A stretch of 64,000 nucleotides of DNA from Tricholoma matsutake (lineage: Eukaryota; Basidiomycota; Agaricomycetes; Agaricales; Tricholomataceae). Numbering within the stretch: the stretch's first letter is position 1; every line of letters begins with the position of its first letter. The notes beneath the pieces were generated by a model. That model worked only from the letters and a program-made list of their open reading frames with translations. It was not told the DNA's origin and searched no databases. This document shows positions 56,787 through 64,000 of the stretch, one piece after another. A program made the translations under genes and the position numbers. The stretch is taken from assembly GCA_026075535.2 (NCBI GenBank), contig AP026538.1, forward strand, positions 9,114,001 to 9,178,000, read 5' to 3'.

Positions 56787-56967
56787 ACCAGTTAGGACTG
56801 GTTAAGGTTAGCAGGTTCAGTCAGTGTTTGTTAGTGTTTGGTTAGGGTACATTCAGGTTCATTAGGGTTTGGTTAGGGTTTGGTTAGCAGTTAGGGTCAG
56901 ATTTTATTGAATGGTCAGCCCTCTTTGTGTGCATTAGGAAAGGCAAGGTAGATTTTTGGGATGATTC
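56787..56967. repeat. Degenerate TTAGGG-like tract
   Basis: 56800-56905 contains repeated GGTTAG, GTTTGGTTAGGG and TTAGGGTTTGG, resembling the TTAGGG telomere repeat but irregular. Confidence 0.5.
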
Positions 56968-56983
56968 TGTTAAACAGAAAAGA

Positions 56984-57057
56984 TGACCAGACTGGGGATT
57001 GAACCCAGGCCCTCCTGGACATATACCAGATGCTCTGACCAACTGAGCTATCAGGTC
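56984..57057 (-). ncRNA. tRNA-like cloverleaf in TRIM left LTR (74 nt)
   Basis: Foldable as a full cloverleaf: acceptor GACCTGA/TCTGGTC (one T-T mismatch), D stem GCTC/GAGC, anticodon stem TCTGG/CCAGG, 5-nt variable loop, T stem CTGGG/CCCAG with loop TTCAATC. A box TAGCTCAGTTGG fits the consensus; B box GGTTCAATCCC is close. Position 33 is A rather than the invariant U, and position 34-36 would be TAU, so decoding is unlikely. In this copy TTTT (minus strand, 56982-56979) follows 1 nt past the discriminator region, a potential Pol III terminator. Confidence 0.75.
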
Positions 57058-57277
57058 TTATAGGGCTCAACAGAACAAGGATACCATATAACCAGACATG
57101 GATTGCTACAACTATCACATCACTTGTGTGTGTGTGGAAACTATGGTCTGTTAAGCACTGATTAAGCAGTGACAGATTATATAATCCAACACACCCCCTT
57201 AATCTGGCACATCTAAATCTGCTTAGGTAATCTGGCTGACAAAGCACCAGGGCCCATAACCTGTTAAACAGACAAGA

Positions 57278-57351
57278 TGACCAGACTGGGGATTGAACCC
57301 AGGCCCTCCTGGACATATACCAGATGCTCTGACCAACTGAGCTATCAGGTC
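57278..57351 (-). ncRNA. tRNA-like cloverleaf in TRIM right LTR (74 nt)
   Basis: Identical over the 74 nt to the left copy as far as I can read. The downstream T-run is broken here (TTGT), the difference lying at the only A/C change between the LTRs in that stretch. Confidence 0.75.
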
Positions 57352-57485
57352 TTATAGGGTTCAACAGAACAAGGATACCATATAACCAGACACAGATTGC
57401 TACAACTATCACATCACTTGTGTGTGTGTGCAAACTATGGTCTGTTAAGCACTGATTAAGCAGTGACAGATTATATAATCCAACA

Positions 57486-57836
57486 GATTCAAGATATCCA
57501 GAGCTGGTGTTCTCTTTTGAGGATATACATGGCATGCATTTGAGATCATAGTGATAGCATGAACTACCCTGAGCACCATCATGACAAGATATAGAATGAC
57601 CTGTAGGCTGTATATTGGGGTTTATAATTGTGCAAGGAAGGGGAGACTTATTTCTGTGCATGTTTAGAGTCAAAGTGAGAGTTAGATGTCTCGTATACTC
57701 CTATTTTAGTATTGATGTGTACTATAATCTATATATAGCATGTACTAATGATAGAATCATTTACTTGGACTGTGGAGAGGATTGAAGGCAGTCCCCACTG
57801 CTAGGTCTCCATCTGACTGCCAATATAAACCCACAA
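57486..57836. other. TRIM insertion target, possible decayed coding sequence
   Basis: The minus strand reads NMHRNKSPLPCTIINPNIQP and HSISCHDGAQGSSCYHYDL up to the TRIM insertion point; the frame can be followed on the other side for a short distance. No family recognised. Confidence 0.3.
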
Positions 57837-58758
57837 GTGAAAAGTGTATGTGTTGCTATAGGCACTGAAGAATCTGCCACTGCCAAATGCATGCAGGCAG
57901 CAAAGGTCAAGAGAGCACAACATGCTGCTCACAGAGTTGAAGATTCTAGATCTGACATGGATGTTGCTAGCACTGAGGGAGATATTGAAGACACAAATCC
58001 TGTATGCCAAAAACTGCAGTCTCATTTTATTGCTTATTACATCTGGTCTTTCTAGTTCACAACTCATACCATCACATACAAGCCCACTGTGATCAAGAAC
58101 AAGGCTTTAGCTCAGCACAAGGCTCATGTTGCATTGTCACAGGTCAAGAGTGTTATTCATGCTGATAAGGCAAGTATGATTGCACCTTTCTTGTACTTAA
58201 TTATTAATATATTTCACAGTATGAGTGTTCACTCACTCATTCTAATGGTGGAACCCCATCTACAACCTCATCTCACATTAGTAGCCACAGCAGCAGCCAT
58301 GGTTTACAGTTTTTTGAGAGCCTAACTTTTGCCTGCCATTTTTGCAGTCTTGTATGCACACTGTCTATTGAACCAGAGGATGCACCTGACCATGCATCCT
58401 CCACTGACTCACTGCACATCACAAAGGTGCCAAGGACTTATGGCAGACATCCCAAAGCCAGTGACTACAATGACACATTGAAGAGGGCCATTCTCATTGT
58501 AGCTGCAGACTTCCAATGCAACACCCATGCACTTCAGGCCTTTCTCAACAGTGAGATGGAATGTGAGATGTTGGGCCATGCATGGGAGGAAGGTTGCATC
58601 CAAATTTGGACACCAGATCCTGTGAGAGTGAAGTATCATTTTCTGATAACTATTGAGAAGCTGTGGTGCAGGTACACCAATACTAAGTGCACAGGGAGTG
58701 ATGCATCACTTCTTGCATCTCTCCCCATTACTGGCCTTACCACAGTGATGCATTGATG
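57837..58758 (+). pseudogene. DUF6532-like fragment
   Basis: Three exon-like pieces: KCMQAAKVKRAQHAAHRVED (57880-58000), ITYKPTVIKNKALAQHKAHV (58070-58170) and RTYGRHPKASDYNDTLKRAILIVAADF (58430-58510), the last resembling the 'RPxAxDYdd' start of the DUF6532 domain common in mushroom proteins. It ends with TGA at 58754. Intervening frames are broken. Assignment is tentative. Confidence 0.4.
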
Positions 58759-59760
58759 CATTGCATTTTGACATTGTGGTGTTTGTCTTCACACACTGGT
58801 AAGTCTGCCCCCCATGTGCCTGGTTCAACATTCAGATATGTTTACAAGGTTTGCTTACACACTGCTGGGGGGCATGGCTTGTCCATATCCCAACACTCCC
58901 CCTCAAGCCTACCACAGCTCGAGTACAGGGGAATAGTTAGTTAATTCATCCAGGTGTGTCAAAACCTCTGTGTGGTGGAAAAACCCTGTGGGAAAACCTT
59001 TCCACACGTGAGGAAAGCTACTGGGTTACTAGTGCATCGACTGGATGCCCATCTCTTCTCTATGTTGAGTAAATTTTGTTTTGGTAAAGCTTTGGTTAAT
59101 ATATCTGCTGTTTGCTCTGGATCTTGACAGTTCTGCATATATCAAGAACTTTTTCACTCACAAGGTCCCTGACCCAGTGATGGTGAAGAGTGATGTGCTT
59201 TGACCATTGATAAAATTGTGGGTTGTGTGCTAATACTACAGACCCCTCATTGTCACCATAAATAATGGTCAGATCTTCTTGAATAAATCTGAGTTTGCCA
59301 AATAGATTTCTGAGTGACATTGCTTTGCGTCCAGCCTCTGAGAGAGCCACATCTTCTGCCTCTGTAGATGACAAGGCTATGATCATTTGTTTCTTTGATT
59401 TCCAGGTCACTGCTCCCCCCACTGCTAGGAAAATGTATCCCGTTGTGGACTTGTGGTTGTCCATGTTCAAAAACCCCGAACCCAAAACTGTAGATGTTGC
59501 TGTCAAGTCCTCAGATACCTTGTCTCCAATGACCCTCACAGAATGGGTAAAACTCTCTGTAACATCACAGGACAGGCAATGGACCTCACAAACTGTACGT
59601 GCCCTGATAGCTCTGAACCTCTGTACTTCTGTAATACTTGGACTTCCATTTTTAGGGCATAACTCCATCGTCACCAACCACACTGCATGTACATGTATAG
59701 ATAAACAGAATGATTATGATCTCTTGAACCCCAGACCCCTTCCAGAACCAAAATGAACAA
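58759..59760 (-). mobile_element. Copia element fragment (third family): RNase H and 3' LTR edge
   Basis: The minus-strand frame 59683-59096 ends a Copia pol: MDNHKSTTGYIFLAVGGAVTWKSKKQ, ALSSTEAEDVALSEA, IYGDNEGSVVLA and HITLHHHWVRDLV are RNase H motifs. At 58893 the text GGGGGAG|TGTTGGGATATGG (minus strand) is a polypurine tract and LTR start. The 5' part of the element is cut off where the LTR-like repeat copy 2 begins at 59802. Confidence 0.75.
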
Positions 59761-59801
59761 GACCTAAACTAAAAGAACAACTCAAGCAAGTTCGTGCAGA
59801 C

Positions 59802-60965
59802 TGTTGATAGGTCCACCTTGTCGTTCAAGCTCGGAAAACACATCTACAATCATGGTCAAAGCTCTATGAAGTTCTACAGACCTCTACAAAGCTTTACGAA
59901 CCCATACAAACCCCTCCGAAGTTCTGCGAACCTCTACAAAACTCTACAAAGTCATGAAAATGCTTCAAAATTCTTTGCATACCTTCAGCCACTGTAATAC
60001 AATTCCCCCAACCTTCAGACAGCTCAGAATATACACTTGGAACATTGTCGATGAGTTCTGAACCAGTCTCGAGCAATATCGCACTGATTTTGGGCCACAA
60101 ACAAAGTCCAAAGAATCTTCAAAAATCTTCGAAAAACCTCAAACCTCAAAAAACATCTTTGGACACAGTATTTCTTATTTGAATAATCTTCGGACACATA
60201 CTGGACACATGGGACACTATCTTAAGTATATCAAACACATTTCGACTGCATGTGCACACATACAATCCGCTCAAAGCAGTTTCCAATGTTTTATGCAATT
60301 TATAACAAGGACAGTCCGCTTTTAGCTGTTCTTTCTTATTATTTCTTCATCATGTGTTATATTCACCCTTTCTAGTCTTGCTTTATTGTTCTGATATACT
60401 TCTATTGTCTTTTGCCTTGAGTTTTCCACATGTTTGCCTCATGTTCTCTAGCCTTTTTAGGTAGTTTCTTTATTGTATATAAAAAGATGTACTAGATACA
60501 AAGAAAAAGAAGAAAGTTGTCGTCTTCCTCTCAGATCACAGTGATTTGAGAGTTCAGTTTAGTCTTATTCAGTCTGAAGTTTGGTGTTTTATGCTAAACT
60601 TCCTCAAAATTCCTCAAAATTCCTTGAGATTCCTTGCATTACACTATTTTCACTCTCATTTCCCTCAATTCACCTTTGCTTCCCTTCTACTACTCGTCTA
60701 GTCCCCCAATCTTGCATCCAAACATATTTGCACACTCAAAATTCCTCGAAACTTCTTCGAAAAAACTTCAAAAAATATTGCAACACCTCAAAAAATAATG
60801 CGAGATCTCGAAAATCATCGCAACATCTCGAAAAATATTGCAACTCCTCGAAAATCCTCAAAAGTCCTTGAAACACATTCTTTTAGCTTTGAACTGCTTC
60901 AACAAGCAGTTGTTTTATGACTATTTGATGGTCAGTCTGACAGGTGACATCTAGAGGGCCTCACA
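59802..60965 (-). repeat. LTR-like ~1.16-kb repeat, copy 2 (inverted)
   Basis: Reverse complement of copy 1. Plus-strand ends are TGTTGATAGGTCC and GGGCCTCACA. It has extra 'CTCGAAAATCCTC' units near its right end (60780-60860). No 5-bp duplication found: CAGAC on the left, TCCAA on the right. Confidence 0.7.
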
Positions 60966-61199
60966 TCCAAAATGATGATACTCAACCCAGAAACCCAAAC
61001 AAAACCTACTAAATGGCTTCAGATGGTATAACACAAGTCAGAGGAAGGATGTGAGGCCCTCTAGATGTCACCTCTCAGACTGACCATCAAATAGTCATAA
61101 AACAACTGCTTGTTGAAGCAGTTTGAAGCTAAAAGAATGTGTTTCAAGGACTTTTGAGGAATTTTGAGCTCTTTACACTGCCCCACATATTCCTCCAGA

Positions 61200-61400
61200 A
61201 TTCCTCCAGGATTCCTGGTAGTCCCTGCTTCAGCCATTATCCACCAAATGGTTTATTCCTGGCAGTTTCTCTTCCAGTAGGATTCCTGGTGGATTCCTGG
61301 TCTAATCCTCATAAATTGGGCTCTTCCTGGTACCATTCCAGGAATTCCCCAGGACTTGGACTATGAGGAATCCAGGAGGACGGACCAGGAATCCAGTAGG
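61200..61400 (+). repeat. Subterminal GGATTCCTGG repeats of family X, left side
   Basis: Many copies of ATTCCTGG / CCAGGAAT in both orientations; the matching block on the right side is 63097-63212. Confidence 0.7.
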
Positions 61401-61440
61401 ATTGAACCAGGAGTCCTTACTACTAAGTAATAAAATAAAT

Positions 61441-61520
61441 GACACAAGACAGAATTGAACCCTAGGCATTAGACAACAACATTTCAGCACAGCCAATATA
61501 ACCACTACACCACATAGACT
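61441..61520 (-). ncRNA. tRNA-like Pol III segment, left side of family X
   Basis: On the minus strand: A-box-like TGGTGTAGTGGTT (61512-61500) and B box GGGTTCAATTC (61463-61453), about 40 nt apart, as in short-variable-arm tRNAs. Cloverleaf pairing is weak. It would be transcribed leftward, out of the element. Confidence 0.5.
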
Positions 61521-61706
61521 TACAAAGTGTGTCCACTAACTGCTCTAGGTACTATTGGGGCGGCTGTGCATGACAAAGCACACAGCCATGTCATCAACAC
61601 TCATCAACCATCACCACCACTCTCGACAACGCCGCTGCCTCCCTCCTCTCTGTTCTACCACCACCACCACTGCGTGGACACCCACCCCCACTGTTCCCAT
61701 GCCCAC

Positions 61707-62130
61707 TCCACCATCACCACCACCTTCAGACGAGCCGACTGGATGGAACGCAGGCCCAAATGACGCAACCTGCTGTGTCGTTTGGGCCCTACATAAGTTT
61801 TTTTTTTCATTTGCTTTTTGTTTTTGTAAACTAACTAATCTGTTTCTTTAGTTTTCTAGGTTATAATCTACTGGTAATGATGCCACCACCTGCAAAAGAG
61901 CCAACTGCATGGAATGTGGGCCCAAATGATGCAGATTGCATTGCTTGGGCCCTATGTAAGTTTTTTTTTTGTTCACTTTTTGTTTTGATAATTTAACTAA
62001 CCTGTTTCTTTAGTTTTCTAGGTTACAATCTACTGGTAACGATGCCACCACCCGCAAACAAGCCAACTGCATGGAACGTGGGCCCAAACAACGCAAATTG
62101 CCTTGCTTGGGCCCTACATAAGTTTTTTTT
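61707..62130 (+). repeat. Three tandem ~162-bp exon-intron units
   Basis: Each unit reads ATGCCACCACC..GAGCCAACTGCATGGAA..GGGCCCAAA..GCTTGGGCCCTA followed by (G)TAAGTTTTTTT and, in units one and two, an intron-like end TTTCTTTAGTTTTCTAGG. ATG-to-ATG distance is 162 bp (61880 and 62042). Each encodes MPPPAKEPTAWNVGPND-like peptide ending at a splice donor. Related single units are at 20379-20545 and 2690-2725. Confidence 0.7.
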
Positions 62131-62339
62131 TGTTTGAGACAACCCAACACACCCACCCCACACCTGCGAGCCTCTGCTCGTAGGGTGGATTGTGAGTGTG
62201 CTGTCGATGACAACAACGACACCACCACCTACCAGCACCAGAACCCCCAGAATGCGAAGCATGGCTGCCAACCACGACAGATGATGACAACGGGGCCAAT
62301 GACACACCACCTGCCTCCAGCCCCATGAGCCACTGCTCA

Positions 62340-62480
62340 TGGGGTGGATTGCAGGTGGAATGGTGATGATGGCCACCACCACAGCAGCACCCCAATCTGC
62401 CACCATGAGCAACTGCTCATGGGGCAGAAACAGGGAACCATTGGGATGGGGACGACGGGGAGACGGGGACAGGGACAGGG
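62340..62480. repeat. Palindromic GAGCANTGCTC motifs of family X
   Basis: CCATGAGCCACTGCTCATGG (62320-62339) and CCATGAGCAACTGCTCATGG (62402-62421) form short hairpins, as does GCGAGCCTCTGCTCGTAGG (62166-62184). Similar ones lie at 3011-3026 and 22313-22328. Confidence 0.65.
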
Positions 62481-62544
62481 ATGGGGGCAAGGATGGGGAG
62501 CAGGACCCATGCACCCACACTACAACGAGACACCACCAGGCCAC

Positions 62545-62815
62545 CCCCTCCCCTGCATTTTGCATGGGGAGGGTTTTCTTTCATTTTTTTTTCATTCATA
62601 TTAATGCCCTCCCCCTCGCCCAGATTTTACAATGGCGAGGGGATTTTCTTTATTTATTCATAATTGTTGCCCTCCCCTCGCATTCGACGTGAGGGGATTT
62701 AGTTTTATCTGTAAATATCTTTAGGGCTCTCCCTTGCACAAGGTGCATGGGAGGGCTTTTTTTATGTAGTTAATTGTATTGTATCCCTCATGTCTAATGC
62801 GAGGGATGTAGTTGA
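62545..62815. repeat. Array of five GC-rich hairpins with T-runs (copy 2)
   Basis: Same order as 3578-3850: loops ATTTTGCAT, GATTTTACAA, ATTCGACGT, AAGGTGCAT and a last CATGTCTAATGCG pair, most followed by T-runs. Conservation of five successive stems between two diverged copies suggests structure was retained. Confidence 0.7.
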
Positions 62816-62913
62816 TTAAAATTATTTGATCTTAATAGTGACTTTGAGAGAGAGATTACATGCTTGAGTTTGAGTTTGAGTCATAAATAAACTTTATATG
62901 GATAACAAATAAT

Positions 62914-63005
62914 TCTCCTGTGGCTCAACTGGTTGAGCATAATTGTCTGGTTTGTCATGTGATTCCTCATCATGAGGTCTTGAGTTCAATTCCTGCTTTG
63001 CACAA
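62914..63005 (+). ncRNA. tRNA-like Pol III segment, right side of family X
   Basis: A box TGGCTCAACTGG (62921-62932), D stem GCTC/GAGC, extra arm CCTCATCATGAGG (62965-62977) and B box GAGTTCAATTCC (62982-62993): a long-variable-arm tRNA relic. Transcription would run rightward out of the element. Confidence 0.6.
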
Positions 63006-64000
63006 ATCTGTTTTGTGGGCACGTTGTGAAATTTCTGAAGTTGAACTCATAAGATATCAAATTGACTTTCCATTATGGTTGGATGTTTGGTAACATACCA
63101 GGAATCCTGGTAAGTCCCACTGGATTCCTGGTGATTCCTGGTGAGTTCTGGTGAGTCCTACTGGATTCCTGGAGGATTTCTGGTCTTCCCGGTAGGACTA
63201 CCAGGATTCCTCCAGGACTATGTGGGGCAGTGTAAAGTTCAGGGAATTTTGAGGAGTTGCAATATTTTTCGAGGTTTTTTTGAAGAAGTTTCAAGGAATT
63301 TTGAGTGTGCAAATATGTTTGGATGCAAGATTGGGGACTAGACGAGTAGTAGAAGGGAAGCAAAGGCGAATCAAGGGAAACGAGAGCAAAAATAGCATAA
63401 TGCGAGGAATTTCAAGGAATTTCAAGGAAGTTTAGCGTAAAACACCAAACTTCGGACTGAATAAGACTAAACTGAACTCTCAAATCACTGTGATCTGGGA
63501 GGAAGATGATCACTTTCTTGTTTTTCTTTGTATCTAGTACATCTTTTTATATAAAATAAAGAAACTACCTAAAAAGGCTAGAAAACATGAGGCAAAAGAC
63601 AATAGAAGTATATCAGAACAATAAAGTGAGACTAGAAAGGGTGAATATAACACATGATGAAGAAATAATAAGAAAGAATAGCTAAAAGCAGACTGTCCTT
63701 GTTATAAATTGCATAAAACATTGGAAACTGCTTTGAGCAGATTGTATGCATGCACATGTGGTCAAAATGTGTTTGATATACTTGAGATAGTGTCCCATGT
63801 GTCCAGTATGCATCTGAAGATTGTTCAAATAGGAAATAGTGTGTCCAAAGATGTTTTTTGAGGTTTGAGGTTTTTTGAAGATTTTTGAAGATTCTTTGGA
63901 CTTTGTTCGTGGCCCGAAATCAGGGTGATATTGCTCGAGACTGGTTCAGAACTCATCGACAATGTTCCAAGTGTATATTCTGAGCTGTCCAAAGGTCAAG

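Larger units (their letters stand above)
56968..57485 (-). mobile_element. Complete TRIM element, 518 bp, TSD GATTC, tRNA-like sequence in each LTR
   Basis: Two 224-bp LTRs (56968-57191 and 57262-57485; 5 differences) with TGTTGG..AACA ends surround a 70-bp interior that is almost only a primer-binding site (GGTTATGGGCCCTGG next to the right LTR, minus strand) and a polypurine tract (AAGGGGGTG next to the left LTR). A perfect 5-bp duplication GATTC flanks it (56963-56967, 57486-57490). No coding capacity, so it must be mobilised in trans; the primer site is that of the Copia elements here. A broken LTR copy is at 4233-4415. Confidence 0.93.
61169..63242 (+). mobile_element. Family X composite non-autonomous element, complete copy (2074 bp)
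   Basis: Perfect 19-bp terminal inverted repeats CTTTACACTGCCCCACATA (61171-61189, complement at 63219-63237) and an 11-bp duplication GGAATTTTGAG (61158-61168, 63243-63253). Order: subterminal GGATTCCTGGT repeats, minus-strand tRNA-like segment, three tandem exon-intron units, palindromes GAGC(N)TGCTC, five hairpins, plus-strand tRNA-like segment, subterminal GGATTCCTGGT repeats. No transposase. The long duplication suggests a Mutator-like mobiliser (inference). Confidence 0.75.
61050..64000 (+). repeat. LTR-like repeat, copy 3, interrupted by family X, runs off window
   Basis: Starts TGTGAGGCCCTC at 61050 after AGAGGAAGGA; continues to 61168, is interrupted by 61169-63242 and resumes at 63243 or so to the window end (matching 51730-52480). 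Copies 2 and 3 are head to head with an 84-bp spacer. Confidence 0.7.

Noticed and set aside
56984..57351. Functional tRNA genes
   Set aside because: The cloverleaf is good, but A at position 33 and the location inside TRIM LTRs argue for tRNA-derived sequence, not decoding tRNAs.
56915..57673. 252-codon minus-strand frame across the TRIM
   Set aside because: It translates the two LTRs (the repeated SSVGQS text is a tRNA-like segment read as protein) and the flanks; no coding conservation is expected.
61169..63242. CRISPR-like array
   Set aside because: Short palindromes and repeats here lack regular spacers; the context is eukaryotic.

Overview
The window looks like a repeat-rich stretch of a basidiomycete (most likely Agaricomycete) nuclear genome. 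The evidence is a KDZ-type DNA transposon, chromovirus-type Gypsy and Copia retrotransposons, many non-autonomous hAT elements, Zn2Cys6 transcription-factor and GPR1/FUN34/YaaH genes, and introns of about 41-70 bp with GT..AG ends. All calls were made by reading the sequence; nothing was searched against a database.

Layout. 1-2557: partial minus-strand Copia element (copia-1), inserted in an hAT element. 2673-4230: degenerate copy of a non-coding composite element ('family X') carrying a 489-bp hAT MITE, five hairpins and a tRNA-like segment; it abuts a broken TRIM LTR (4233-4415). 4416-6743: gene remnant and an hAT element. 6744-20369: complete chromovirus-type Gypsy with a 5-bp target duplication; its 5' LTR holds a complete Copia (copia-2, 6801-12348, own 5-bp duplication), its leader holds a 444-bp hAT palindrome, and its 3' region carries an antisense, intron-bearing ORF. 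20370-24126: nested inverted-repeat elements. 24135-33973: a roughly 9.8-kb KDZ transposon with long inverted repeats and a candidate 8-bp target duplication, carrying three coding regions: an intact three-exon ORF of unknown function, a disrupted KDZ transposase, and an ORF with about 39-residue tandem repeats.

34.0-50.7 kb is a gene island, all on the minus strand: a 63-aa predicted secreted protein with micro-exons, an NAT9-like acetyltransferase, a UPF0696/DUF1917 protein, a Zn2Cys6 transcription factor with 14 short introns, and an acetate-transporter family protein. For the acetyltransferase, the transporter and the small secreted protein the exon arithmetic closes exactly.

50.7-64 kb returns to repeats: a Tc1/mariner fragment, three copies of a ~1.1-kb LTR-like repeat (two head to head), a Pif1-type helicase/cysteine-peptidase pseudogene split by an hAT MITE, a complete 518-bp TRIM whose LTRs contain a tRNA cloverleaf, a DUF6532-like fragment, a Copia RNase H fragment, and a second, complete family X element.

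Themes: several layers of nesting can be ordered from target duplications; decay is dominated by CpG to TpG/CpA change (all six in-frame stops of copia-2 are TGA; 15 of 16 LTR differences are transitions explained by CpG loss); and the TRIM and family X both carry Pol III-type tRNA-derived sequences.
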